From: Mesonia sediminis
GTDB lineage: Bacteria; Bacteroidota; Bacteroidia; Flavobacteriales; Flavobacteriaceae
Length of the DNA: 64,000 nucleotides
Assembly (NCBI RefSeq): GCF_042684705.1
Contig: NZ_JBHULZ010000014.1
Coordinates: 62,001 to 126,000, forward strand
Reading direction: 5' to 3'
The translations under genes and the position numbers were made by a program. The notes under the pieces are model-generated. The model searched no databases. It was given only the letters and a program-made list of their open reading frames with translations, and was not told where the DNA came from. Position 1 is the first letter of the stretch; each line of letters begins with the position of its first letter. Shown one piece after another: positions 35,836-45,145 of the stretch.

Positions 35836-36390
35836 ATGAACGAAGAGATAGAATTAATTATAGACAGCACCGAAGAGGCCATGCAAAATGCTATTAAGCA
35901 TTTAGAAAAAGAATTGATTAAGATTAGAGCCGGTAAAGCTAGTCCTAATATGGTGAGTTCAGTTTTGGTAGAGTATTACGGAAGCAAAACACCGCTTAAC
36001 CAGGTGGGAAATATCAACACCCCAGATGCACGTACCATTTCTATTCAGCCATTTGAAAAATCATTGATTCCCGAAATTGAAAAAGGGATTATGAATGCCA
36101 ACCTAGGCTTTAACCCTATGAATAACGGAGAAAGTGTAATTATCAATGTTCCCCCTTTAACCGAAGAACGTCGTAGAGAACTAGCCAAGCAAGCAAAAGC
36201 TGTAGCCGAAGATGCCAAAGTGGGTGTACGTAATGATCGTAAAAACGCCAACAACGAATTGAAAAAATTAGATCTATCTGAAGACATGCTTAAAGGAGCT
36301 GAAGCCGATGTGCAAGAGCTTACCGATAAACACATCGCTCAAATAGATGCCATTCTAAAAGTAAAGGAAAAAGAAATTATGACGGTTTAA
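35836..36390 (+). CDS. frr: Ribosome recycling factor
   Basis: Factor of 184 residues that, with EF-G, splits post-termination ribosomes. Typical helical pattern with MQNAIKHLEKELIKIRAGKAS, the DARTISIQPFEKSLI segment and PLTEERRRELAKQAK. It follows pyrH by 46 bp; a terminator 20 bp past the stop ends the unit. Confidence 0.97.
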   Translation: MNEEIELIIDSTEEAMQNAIKHLEKELIKIRAGKASPNMVSSVLVEYYGSKTPLNQVGNINTPDARTISIQPFEKSLIPEIEKGIMNANLGFNPMNNGESVIINVPPLTEERRRELAKQAKAVAEDAKVGVRNDRKNANNELKKLDLSEDMLKGAEADVQELTDKHIAQIDAILKVKEKEIMTV

Positions 36391-36410
36391 TTCTTTTGCT
36401 AAAATCTTTT

Positions 36411-36438
36411 AAAAGCGACAATCTTGTCGCTTTTTTTG
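36411..36438 (+). terminator. Rho-independent terminator after frr
   Basis: AAAAGCGACAA / TTGTCGCTTTT with a 2-base loop (the closing pairs are probably open), followed by a T-run. It lies inside the N-terminal extension of the next frame and so supports ATG 36465 for that gene. Confidence 0.85.
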
Positions 36439-36464
36439 TTTACTTGCATCTTATATATTTATTT

Positions 36465-38900
36465 ATGCATAGGTTTAAAATTCTTTATCTTTTGTTGTTG
36501 GTTGGGAGCTTTGCGCATGCCCAACACCTTCTTAGAGGTAAAATAGTATCGCAAGAAGATCAAACTCCTATACCCTATGCTAGAATTGAATGGGTGAACC
36601 AAAATCAAACCGAACTCTCCAATATTGACGGAAGTTTTAATCTCAATGTTAGCCAAAAGCAAGGATATTTAAAGGTGAGTTACTTGGGCTACATCAGTAA
36701 AAAGATAAAGATTAGTTCTAACCCCTATTATCTTATCCAACTTGAACCAGACCCAGAAAAACTCGAGGAAGTTTTTGTAACCTCAACCCAACAACTCGCT
36801 CAACGTATTATTAATAAAAGCATTCAGCAAAAAGCGTACAACGACCCCGATCTTAAATTTAAAAATTACAGCTACAATAACTACCTCAAATTAATTATCG
36901 ATAACCAAAAAGCAGGTTTTCAAGTTGACTTAGACACCACAAATACCAGTGTTTCTACCATTTTAAATCAAGGCCGCGCTTATTTAACCGAAGAATTTAG
37001 CAATTTTGAATATACAAAAGACAAAGGCTTACAAGAGAAAATTTTAGGCACCAGAACAGCCGGTTTCAAACAACCCGTTTTCGAAATGCTCTCATTAAAC
37101 ATTCAATCACCTTCTTGGTATAAAGAAAAATATACAATTTTTGGAAATGACTATGCCGGCCCTCTTGCAAAAAATACTTTTAGAAACTATCGTTATAAAG
37201 TACTAGACACCACCCAAAGTACCCGCCCTGCGTACGTTATTTACTTTCAACCCAAACGCCAAAAAACCGTAGCCTCATTAGAAGGCTTGTTATACATCGA
37301 CACTTTAAACTATGGACTCCAAAAAGCTGTAGGTCAACTAAAAGGAGAGTTAGAAATAGAGGCCACGCAAAATTTCACCTATCTTTCCGAGCAAGATATT
37401 TGGTTTCCTGTAAGAAATGAAATTCTTTTAAAACCAGGAACTGGAGGTAAAAAAGTATCCATTTTTGGCGGAAGCATTAGTTTAGGTAGTCTTACTTCAA
37501 ACAAGTCTAATGAGAAACCACAATATTTACAAGCTATTAGCACTAACTCAAACTGGAAGTTTAATAGTGAAAAGCCACTATTAAACCAGAAAGCGGCCAT
37601 TAGCTTAGCCGCCAAGGCAACTGAGCGAAGTACTGAGTTTTGGCAGCAAAATAGGAGCATCCCCTACTCCTCCAGAGATCAACGAACATTTAAAAGTGTG
37701 GAGCAGCTAATAGAGCAACAAGATATTGACCGAAAGATTAATCTACTTCAAAATTTCAACATCGGTTATTTGCCCATAGGTTTTTTTAATCTCGATTTAC
37801 GCACACTTGTTAAATACAACGATTACGAAGGATTTAGGCTGGGCGCTGGGGGAGTAACTAATCAAAATTTTGCTAAACGCTTTAGAATTGATGGATACAG
37901 CGTTTATGGGTTTAAAGACCGAGCTTTTAAATATAAAATTGGTGCAGGCTATCAACTAAACCCCAATAAAAATACTTGGTTAAACCTGAGTTATATAAAT
38001 GATATTGAAGAAATAGGAACTTTTAAATACCTCACAGATGCTCGCGTTTATTCACTATTTGAGCCTCGCCTGGTAAACATCAACTTTTACTACAAATACG
38101 AATCTTATCAAGCTAACCTGCAACACCAAATTGCCCCTTCGCTTTTAAGCGAATTTAAGGTAGCCAAAACCAATATCAATCAGACTGGTGGTTACCGCTA
38201 CATCGACAATCAGCGCGCCAGAAAAGCCTATGATATTACCGCGTTTACAGCAAGTTTTAGGTACAGTCCTAAAAGTACATTTTTACAAGCGCCAAACAAA
38301 AATATAGAAGTCGAGGTGGGCTATCCGCAATTCAGTTTCCAGCTAGAGCGAGCTATAAAAGGAGTACTTAACGGTGATTACAACTATACCAAATTAGGAC
38401 TTAAAATGCAATATACCATAGAACGCATTACTCAAGTAAACACCGAATTCATTGCCGAAGCCAACGCAGGTTTTGGAGATTTACCGCTTACCCATACTTT
38501 TCATGCTTTCCCAAACAGCCCCAATAAAGAAACCGTTATGAATCGGTTTTCTGTGGCGGGTAGACGAACCTTTGAAACCATGTATTTTAGTGAGTTTTTT
38601 AGCGACAAACAGGCTAGTTTACAAATAAAGCATAAATTACGCCCCTTTACTATATCACAGCGTATTCAACCTCAACTGGTATTTATCTCGCGCCACGCTA
38701 TTGGTGATTTTGATGCAAAAGACAGGCATCTCGGGGTGCGTTTTAATACGCTAAACAAAGGTTATCACGAAGCCGGTATAGAATTGAACAATATACTTTT
38801 TGGTTTCGGATTAAACTTTGCCTATCGCTACGGTGCCTATCACCTGCCTCAATTAGAAGATAATATCAGTCTAAAATTCACCTTTTACTTCAAGCTTTAA
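36465..38900 (+). CDS. DUF5686 outer-membrane-type protein with carboxypeptidase-regulatory domain
   Basis: Exported protein of about 811 residues. A signal peptide (MHRFKILYLLLLVGSFAHAQ) is followed by a CarboxypepD_reg-like beta-sandwich (about 22-100; LRGKIVSQEDQTPIPYARIEW), then the DUF5686 middle part and a C-terminal beta-barrel-like region ending in the aromatic SLKFTFYFKL, typical of outer-membrane insertion. No plug domain or TonB box is visible. Function is unknown for the family. The start was moved from 36396 to 36465 because the extension covers the frr terminator and lacks a signal peptide. Confidence 0.82.
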   Translation: MHRFKILYLLLLVGSFAHAQHLLRGKIVSQEDQTPIPYARIEWVNQNQTELSNIDGSFNLNVSQKQGYLKVSYLGYISKKIKISSNPYYLIQLEPDPEKLEEVFVTSTQQLAQRIINKSIQQKAYNDPDLKFKNYSYNNYLKLIIDNQKAGFQVDLDTTNTSVSTILNQGRAYLTEEFSNFEYTKDKGLQEKILGTRTAGFKQPVFEMLSLNIQSPSWYKEKYTIFGNDYAGPLAKNTFRNYRYKVLDTTQSTRPAYVIYFQPKRQKTVASLEGLLYIDTLNYGLQKAVGQLKGELEIEATQNFTYLSEQDIWFPVRNEILLKPGTGGKKVSIFGGSISLGSLTSNKSNEKPQYLQAISTNSNWKFNSEKPLLNQKAAISLAAKATERSTEFWQQNRSIPYSSRDQRTFKSVEQLIEQQDIDRKINLLQNFNIGYLPIGFFNLDLRTLVKYNDYEGFRLGAGGVTNQNFAKRFRIDGYSVYGFKDRAFKYKIGAGYQLNPNKNTWLNLSYINDIEEIGTFKYLTDARVYSLFEPRLVNINFYYKYESYQANLQHQIAPSLLSEFKVAKTNINQTGGYRYIDNQRARKAYDITAFTASFRYSPKSTFLQAPNKNIEVEVGYPQFSFQLERAIKGVLNGDYNYTKLGLKMQYTIERITQVNTEFIAEANAGFGDLPLTHTFHAFPNSPNKETVMNRFSVAGRRTFETMYFSEFFSDKQASLQIKHKLRPFTISQRIQPQLVFISRHAIGDFDAKDRHLGVRFNTLNKGYHEAGIELNNILFGFGLNFAYRYGAYHLPQLEDNISLKFTFYFKL

Positions 38901-38935
38901 TTGCTAAAATCACTATATTATTAGGTATCATTTTA

Positions 38936-38943
38936 TACCTTTG
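38936..38943 (+). promoter_or_regulatory. Putative -7 element for the MMPL transporter
   Basis: TACCTTTG, 18 bases before the ATG at 38962. Confidence 0.5.
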
Positions 38944-38961
38944 CAGCCTTAATTCATACTC

Positions 38962-41358
38962 ATGTCTAAGCTGTTTAGTTTTGGTTTTTGGAATACCATA
39001 GCGCGTATTATCTTAAGAAATAGAATCCTTATTATTATAGGAATTGTGGCCATGACCACTTTTTTGGCAATGCAATGGAAAAATATGCGGTTTTCTTACA
39101 CCGAGGCCAACCTGCTACCCGATCATCATCCAGTTAACCAAGAGTATCAAAAATTTGTAAATACATTTGGCGAAGAGGGCAATGTTTTACTCATCGCAAC
39201 CAATGATTCGCTTTTATTTACGCCAGAAAAACTAAATGCTTGGAATCAACTTGCTAAAAAGTTAAGTACTTTTCAAGAGGTTGAACATACGCTAGGTTTA
39301 CATAATTTAAAACAATTAAAAAAGTTTGAAAACCCAGCACGGTTTGAGTTAGTTCCTGTAATTGACAGCAGTACTGCTATCAATTCGGCTGCAGCCCAAA
39401 AACTCAAAACCCATTTATTTGAAAAATTGCCTTTTTATGAAGGCCTGGTTTACAGCAAAAAATCGAATACGGTACAAACCGCAGTTTACATAGATAAGGC
39501 CATTGTAAATAGCAAAGAAAGAAAAATCTTTATACTCGAAAAACTACAACCGGTCTTAGATGAATTTAAAGAAGAAAATGATATAAAAATTCACGTTTCG
39601 GGAATGCCTTACATCCGTACGCTTAACTCGCAAAATATCATCGATGAAATTCAATGGTTTGTAGGAGGAGCTTTATTGGTAACCTCACTTATTTTCTTTT
39701 TCTTTTTTAGATCGGTGCGCGCCACTTTAATCTCTATGCTTACGGTAATTATTGGAGTAATGTGGGCTTTTGGAGTTTTAGGTTTACTGCATTATGAAAT
39801 AACCGTTTTAACCGCTATTATTCCGCCACTTATTATTGTAATTGGAATTCCTAATTGTATTTTCTTGATTAACAAATACCAGCAAGAAATAAAAAAGCAT
39901 GGAAATCAAGCTAAATCATTGCAACGGGTTATAGCTAAGGTTGGAAATGCAACTTTGATGACCAACGTAACTACCGCCTCTGGTTTTGCTACTTTTATTA
40001 TTACAGAAAGCACCTTGCTCAAAGAATTTGGTATTGTAGCTTCAATAAATATAGTGGCTATTTTTATTCTTAGCCTTTTGATTATACCTATAATTTACAG
40101 CTATTTGGCCTTACCCAAAGAACGGCATTTGAGGCATTTAGGAAAAACCTGGATAGAAGGCTTTGAAAATTGGATTGTGCGCATGGTAAAGCATAGACGC
40201 ATCACTATTTATATAGTTTCTATTTGTGCTTTGGTAATAAGTATTATTGGCATTTACACCATTAGGGTTTCGGGTAGTTTACTCGAGGATATGCCAAAAG
40301 AGGCGGCCTTTTTTAAAGATATCGAATTCTTCGAAGAAGAATTTGATGGAATTATGCCACTCGAGCTCTTGATTGACACTAAAAGACCTCAAGGAGTCAC
40401 CAAATTAAGCACGCTTAAACGCATGCGCGATCTACAAGATCTGCTTGCCGAATACCCAGAACTGTCTAAACCCGTATCGATGGTAGAACTGGTGAAATAT
40501 AGCAAACAAGCCTATTACAACGGCAACCCAAAATACTACCAATTACCTACTTCACAAGAGAAAAATTTTATTTTCCCGTACTTAAAGGGTGTAAATACCG
40601 AAGGCAGCAATCAGCTAAATGCCTATATAGATTCTACGGGGCAATTTGCCCGAATGACGGTTTTTATGAAAGATATTGGCACCGAAGAAATGGAGGCTAT
40701 TGAAGATCAAATATGGCCAAAAATCAACAAGCTTTTTCCCGAAGATCGCTATGAAATTACCATGACAGGTAAGGCTCTGGTTTTTCAAAAAGGAACCAAT
40801 TATTTGGTTAAAAACCTTGTAATGTCATTGTCTTTAGCCATTTTGCTTATTGCTATTTTTATGGCTTGGATGTTTAGGTCATTCAAAATGATTATCATAT
40901 CACTAATTCCCAATTTACTCCCTCTTCTTATTACCGCAGGTATGATGGGCTTTTTAGGCATTCCTATCAAACCATCTACTATTTTGGTGTTTAGTATTGC
41001 TTTTGGTATATCGGTAGATGATACCATTCACTTTTTGGCTAAATACAGGCAAGAACTCAAGGCTAGAAACTGGAAAATTAGCAAATCGGTCTACCCCGCT
41101 TTGCGCGAAACTACCGTAAGTATGTTTTATACCTCAATTGTGCTTTTCTTTGGTTTTTCTGTTTTTATGATTAGTAGTTTTGGAGGTACTAAAGCATTAG
41201 GCGGATTGGTTTCTGCGACCTTGCTATTTGCGATGCTTTCTAACCTACTTCTGCTCCCTTCTTTATTACTTTCTTTAGCAAGAAGCATTGCCAATAAAGA
41301 AGATTTTAAAGAACCAAACTTAGAAATTCTACCAGAAGAAATGGAGGAAAAGGAATAA
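38962..41358 (+). CDS. RND/MMPL-family exporter
   Basis: Inner-membrane protein of 798 residues with internal duplication: TM1, a large periplasmic loop (~35-225), five helices, then the same again (second loop ~425-610), giving 12 helices. The sterol-sensing-domain-like helix bundles contain the conserved TNVTTASGFATF in the first half and the SVDDTIHFLAKYR in the second. RND proteins of this MMPL type export lipids or hydrophobic compounds using the proton gradient; the substrate here is unknown. There is no adaptor or outer-membrane channel gene next to it. Confidence 0.88.
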   Translation: MSKLFSFGFWNTIARIILRNRILIIIGIVAMTTFLAMQWKNMRFSYTEANLLPDHHPVNQEYQKFVNTFGEEGNVLLIATNDSLLFTPEKLNAWNQLAKKLSTFQEVEHTLGLHNLKQLKKFENPARFELVPVIDSSTAINSAAAQKLKTHLFEKLPFYEGLVYSKKSNTVQTAVYIDKAIVNSKERKIFILEKLQPVLDEFKEENDIKIHVSGMPYIRTLNSQNIIDEIQWFVGGALLVTSLIFFFFFRSVRATLISMLTVIIGVMWAFGVLGLLHYEITVLTAIIPPLIIVIGIPNCIFLINKYQQEIKKHGNQAKSLQRVIAKVGNATLMTNVTTASGFATFIITESTLLKEFGIVASINIVAIFILSLLIIPIIYSYLALPKERHLRHLGKTWIEGFENWIVRMVKHRRITIYIVSICALVISIIGIYTIRVSGSLLEDMPKEAAFFKDIEFFEEEFDGIMPLELLIDTKRPQGVTKLSTLKRMRDLQDLLAEYPELSKPVSMVELVKYSKQAYYNGNPKYYQLPTSQEKNFIFPYLKGVNTEGSNQLNAYIDSTGQFARMTVFMKDIGTEEMEAIEDQIWPKINKLFPEDRYEITMTGKALVFQKGTNYLVKNLVMSLSLAILLIAIFMAWMFRSFKMIIISLIPNLLPLLITAGMMGFLGIPIKPSTILVFSIAFGISVDDTIHFLAKYRQELKARNWKISKSVYPALRETTVSMFYTSIVLFFGFSVFMISSFGGTKALGGLVSATLLFAMLSNLLLLPSLLLSLARSIANKEDFKEPNLEILPEEMEEKE

Positions 41359-41466
41359 AACCAATTATCCAGTTGGGTCTAATTATTATAATTTTTATAT
41401 TTACCCCAATTCTTTTACATAAAAATTATGCTTAATTTAAAAATTAAACCCAATCTTTTAAAGATT

Positions 41467-41643
41467 AAAAAAAAAGGGGGGGGGGNNNNNNNNNNNNNNN
41501 NNNNNNNNNNNNNNNNNNNNNNNNNNNNNNNNNNNNNNNNNNNNNNNNNNNNNNNNNNNNNNNNNNNNNNNNNNNNNNNNNNNNNNNNNNNNNNNNNNNN
41601 NNNNNNNNNNNNNNNNNNNNNNNNNNNNNNNNNNNNNNNNNNN
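41467..41643. other. Poly-A/poly-G run and assembly gap
   Basis: Nine As, then ten Gs (41476-41485), then 158 Ns (41486-41643). The homopolymer pair has no counterpart elsewhere in this AT-rich window and directly abuts the gap, so bases 41467-41485 should be treated as unreliable. Confidence 0.9.
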
Positions 41644-43092
41644 TCTCTTTACAGTTGGGCCTCAACTTTGTCAATTACTTTGCTAGCCCTAATGACAGGT
41701 TATTATACCGGTGGTTATGCTACCACCAAAACAAAAACAAGCACACCAAAAGCCATTTTTCTAGTTTTTCTTATCAGTGGCTTAATGGTGATGCTACAGC
41801 CTAGCTTAGGTAGAACCGTTATGCAAGAAACCATTAAGCTCCCATTTTTTACCGGCATTATACTTTCTCAACTTATCTTTTTATTTCCTCCCGTTTTTCT
41901 AATGGGTATGATGAGCCCAATGATCATTGAGCAAATCAACCAAACGGTACAGCGGGCAGGCAAATCTGCTGGTAACATCTACGCCATTTCTACTTTTGGC
42001 GGTATTTTATTCACGCTGCTTTTCGGGTTTCTAATTATTCCTAAATACGGTATTAGCTTACCGGTTATTCTATTAGGTGCTTTCGTAATATTATTTTCGG
42101 CTGTACTATTATTACGGCAAAAAATTTCTGTACCGATGGGCTTGGTTTTAGCATTGATAATTTTAGCCCAATTTAGGCAAGCTTATGTAAGCTATCAAGA
42201 ATACTCTCCCATTCACGCTAAGGGAGAAAGTTTAGTAGAATATTCAGAAGGTTTGCTAGGCGAAATCAGTATCAGTAATCAAAATTTAAAAAGTCCAGAC
42301 GGTCGTCCCTTTAAAGCTAGAATGCTCAAGGTAAATAACGTGATGCAAAATCAAGCCGTGTTAAACTACCCCAAAGCCAGTTTGGTTTATTATGTAAACT
42401 TTATTCGCAATTTGGTAGGACAATTGCCTAAGAAAGAATCAGCACTAATTGTAGGTCTAGGTGCAGGTAATATATACTCAGACATGCAATTGTACAATAT
42501 AGATGTAGAAACCGTAGAGATTGATCAACGCATTTATGATTATGGGGTAAAGTATTTTAAAATGAAACCACACCCCGAAAAAAGTCATATTACCGATGGG
42601 CGCTACTTTATTAATACCGCACAAAAACAATACGATATCATTGTACTCGATGTTATTGTTGGCGAAAATGTAGCCAAGCAATTGGTAACCTTAGAAAGTT
42701 TCAAAAAAATGTATGAGCTATTACCCGATCAAGGCACCTTAATAATTGAACATGGCGGTATTCAAGATTTTTCTAAAAACAAGTTTGTACCTAGCCTGCA
42801 TAAAACGCTTGGTCAAGCCGGATTTGAGGTTAGTATGTTCAATCCCGTTAAAGCACCCAATAATCGGTATGGCGATGTTTTGTTTGTTGCCACCAAAAAT
42901 AAACCCATAGATAAAAACAATATATTTGTTGCTGAAGACATGCTACTCTCGGCGGGTCCCATTAGTCAATATGAAGTTTTTTTAAATGATTTTGATACTT
43001 CCGTCCCAGCGGAATTACTTACCGATGATAAAAATAAAACCGACATATTACTTAGAGATCACTACTTACATATCCGCGAAAAGCGAAATTAA
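41644..43092 (+). CDS. Membrane-bound spermidine-synthase-like protein (5' end in gap)
   Basis: The readable 482 residues begin with SLYSWASTLSITLLALMTGYYTGG, the second helix of proteins that join an MFS-like membrane half to a spermidine-synthase-fold methyltransferase-like domain. Five or six helices follow up to about residue 160, then the soluble domain with the nucleotide-binding GLGAGNIYSD and the acidic VETVEIDQRIYD. The true start lies in the Ns. An ATG at 41428 is in frame across the gap, which may be coincidence or a correctly sized gap. The substrate is unknown; true aminopropyl transfer is not established for this group. Confidence 0.8.
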   Translation, partial: SLYSWASTLSITLLALMTGYYTGGYATTKTKTSTPKAIFLVFLISGLMVMLQPSLGRTVMQETIKLPFFTGIILSQLIFLFPPVFLMGMMSPMIIEQINQTVQRAGKSAGNIYAISTFGGILFTLLFGFLIIPKYGISLPVILLGAFVILFSAVLLLRQKISVPMGLVLALIILAQFRQAYVSYQEYSPIHAKGESLVEYSEGLLGEISISNQNLKSPDGRPFKARMLKVNNVMQNQAVLNYPKASLVYYVNFIRNLVGQLPKKESALIVGLGAGNIYSDMQLYNIDVETVEIDQRIYDYGVKYFKMKPHPEKSHITDGRYFINTAQKQYDIIVLDVIVGENVAKQLVTLESFKKMYELLPDQGTLIIEHGGIQDFSKNKFVPSLHKTLGQAGFEVSMFNPVKAPNNRYGDVLFVATKNKPIDKNNIFVAEDMLLSAGPISQYEVFLNDFDTSVPAELLTDDKNKTDILLRDHYLHIREKRN

Positions 43093-43353
43093 GCTAAAGC
43101 CGAAGACTACCGGCCCTAAATAATTGATAAAGCTTCATAATAAAAATCGTTCAACTTTTAGAACATCAATAAGATTCTGCTCCCACTATTCACTGGGCGG
43201 TACAAACCACAAAGGCTGCTTTTAAAAAATTCGGGGTAATCGTAAACTTAATTTTTTAGCCTTAAACCGCTTTTTTGACTTAACAAGAATCGAATTAAGT
43301 TGAAAGCAACCAAAATTCCCGTCTTAGGGTTTTAAAAGCTATGTCGAAAAAAT

Positions 43354-43361
43354 TATCTTTG
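43354..43361 (+). promoter_or_regulatory. Putative -7 element for asnS
   Basis: TATCTTTG, 19 bases before the ATG at 43381. The preceding 250 bp hold no recognisable gene. Confidence 0.55.
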
Positions 43362-43380
43362 CCCTACAAATGCAAACGAC

Positions 43381-44823
43381 ATGAAAAATACAAAAATTGT
43401 AGAAGTATTAAAAACCGATCCTGTACTGCAAGAGATAAGCGTGCAAGGATGGGTACGTGCCTTTAGAAGTAACCGCTTTATTGCTCTTAATGATGGTTCT
43501 ACGATAAATAATATACAAGCCGTAGTTGACTTTGAAAATACACCACAAGAAATCTTAGATGAAATTAATATTGGCGCTGCCCTACATATTACTGGAACTT
43601 TAAAAGAAAGTGAAGGTAAAGGGCAAAAGGTAGAAATTGCTGCCAAAGAGATTACTATTCTAGGTAAAGCCAACTCTGATGATGTAAAAAAAACCATCCT
43701 TTCTCCTAAGCGTCATAGTCTAGAAAAACTTAGAGAGCAAGCTCACTTACGCGTACGTACCAATACCTTTGGTGCAATTATGCGCGTACGTGCCAAATTA
43801 TCTTTTGCGGTGCACCAATACTTTAATGAAAACGGATTTTATTACGTAAACACGCCTATTATTACGGGTAGTGATGCCGAGGGTGCAGGCGAAATGTTTC
43901 GCGTTACTAACTTTGACCTAAACAACCCTGCCAAAGATGAAAATGGTAAAGTAAATTTTAAAGAAGATTTCTTTGGTAAAGAAACCAATCTTACCGTTAG
44001 CGGACAGTTAGAAGCCGAAACTTATGCAATGGGCCTTGGTCAAGTTTATACCTTTGGACCTACGTTTAGAGCAGAAAACTCAAACACCTCAAGACACTTA
44101 GCTGAATTTTGGATGATTGAGCCAGAGGTTGCCTTCTGTGATTTAGATGGCAATATGGATTTGGCCGAAGATTTTATTAAATATGTTTTAAACTATGTGC
44201 TTACTCATTGTGATGATGATCTCGCATTCTTAGAAAACCGCTTAATTCAAGAAGATAAGGCAAAGCCCGAAAAAGATAGAGCGCCCATGCCCTTACGAGA
44301 AAAATTAAAGTTTATCACAGAAAATAATTTCAAACGAGTAAGCTATACAGAGGCCATAGAAATTCTTAAAAATTCTAAACCGAATAAGAAAAAGAAGTTT
44401 GATTATTTAATTGAAGAGTGGGGTGCCGATTTGCAGAGTGAGCACGAGCGTTATTTGGTAGAAAAACACTTTAAGTGCCCAGTGATTTTATTTGATTATC
44501 CTGCGCAAATAAAAGCCTTTTATATGCGTTTAAATGAAGACGGCAAGACCGTTAGAGCAATGGATGTTCTTTTCCCTGGTATTGGCGAAATGGTAGGTGG
44601 TTCGCAACGTGAAGAACGTTTAGAGGTACTACAAGAAAAAATGAAAGAGTTTAATATAGACGAGGAAGAACTATGGTGGTACCTAGATACCCGCCGTTTT
44701 GGTTCTTGTGTTCACAGTGGTTTTGGACTGGGCTTTGAACGTTTGGTGCTTTTCGCAACCGGAATGAGTAATATTAGAGACGTAATTCCTTTTCCTAGAA
44801 CACCCCAAAACGCAGAGTTTTAA
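43381..44823 (+). CDS. asnS: Asparaginyl-tRNA synthetase
   Basis: Class IIb synthetase of 480 residues charging tRNA-Asn. The N-terminal OB-fold anticodon domain contains SVQGWVRAFRSNRFIALNDGS. The catalytic domain has motif 2 (TFRAENSNTSRHLAEFWMIEPE) and motif 3 (GFGLGFERLVLFATGM), with the C-terminal NIRDVIPFPRTP. The ~30-residue insertion between motifs 1 and 2 (DLNNPAKDENGKVNF) is normal for bacterial AsnRS. It ends at a bidirectional terminator. Confidence 0.98.
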   Translation: MKNTKIVEVLKTDPVLQEISVQGWVRAFRSNRFIALNDGSTINNIQAVVDFENTPQEILDEINIGAALHITGTLKESEGKGQKVEIAAKEITILGKANSDDVKKTILSPKRHSLEKLREQAHLRVRTNTFGAIMRVRAKLSFAVHQYFNENGFYYVNTPIITGSDAEGAGEMFRVTNFDLNNPAKDENGKVNFKEDFFGKETNLTVSGQLEAETYAMGLGQVYTFGPTFRAENSNTSRHLAEFWMIEPEVAFCDLDGNMDLAEDFIKYVLNYVLTHCDDDLAFLENRLIQEDKAKPEKDRAPMPLREKLKFITENNFKRVSYTEAIEILKNSKPNKKKKFDYLIEEWGADLQSEHERYLVEKHFKCPVILFDYPAQIKAFYMRLNEDGKTVRAMDVLFPGIGEMVGGSQREERLEVLQEKMKEFNIDEEELWWYLDTRRFGSCVHSGFGLGFERLVLFATGMSNIRDVIPFPRTPQNAEF

Positions 44824-44883
44824 TAGCTCTTCATATGCCTAAGAATTAATTTTATTATTACGCTCAAGGCGGATCTAAACATA

Positions 44884-44911
44884 AAAAAACCCAGTTCTCA
44901 CTGGGTTTTTT
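44884..44911. terminator. Bidirectional terminator after asnS
   Basis: AAAAAACCCAGT TCTC ACTGGGTTTTTT, a 12-bp stem with T-tracts on both strands; ends asnS (+) and the glyS unit (-). Confidence 0.9.
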
Positions 44912-44928
44912 ATTTATAGCTTTTTATT

Positions 44929-45138
44929 CTATTCTTTAAGCCTTCTTATTTCTTCTTTTTGACTCTTCACTTGCAGTCGTAAATAAAACACCTCCGCAAT
45001 CAGATAAATCAACACAAAAAAGTTTTGCAAATCCATTGAAATTAAAGCTTTCCCCCACTCAAATCGCAACAATATAAAGCAAATAAAAAAGGCTCCTAAT
45101 GCCACATAGCGCGTATATTTTAATAATTGCTTTAACAT
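44929..45138 (-). CDS. Small two-helix membrane protein downstream of glyS
   Basis: Sixty-nine residues, with two hydrophobic segments (about 9-25 and 36-54) and a basic amphipathic C terminus (LRLQVKSQKEEIRRLKE), which could be a short coiled coil. It begins 7 bp after the glyS stop, so it belongs to the same transcript, and the bidirectional terminator follows. No family is recognised. Because its position is fixed by the neighbours and the frame has a good membrane pattern, it is likely a real gene. Confidence 0.6.
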   Translation of the reverse strand: MLKQLLKYTRYVALGAFFICFILLRFEWGKALISMDLQNFFVLIYLIAEVFYLRLQVKSQKEEIRRLKE

Positions 45139-45145
45139 AAAAATT

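Noticed and set aside
36396..36464. N-terminal extension of the DUF5686 gene
   Set aside because: It overlaps the frr terminator; ATG 36465 gives an intact signal peptide.
41428..41485. First 19 codons before the gap as the true N terminus of the spermidine-synthase-like protein
   Set aside because: The sequence runs into a suspect A9/G10 homopolymer and lacks the expected first membrane helix; the frame match across the gap may be chance.
43093..43380. Possible small gene or RNA upstream of asnS
   Set aside because: No open frame, fold or motif beyond the asnS -7 element could be supported.
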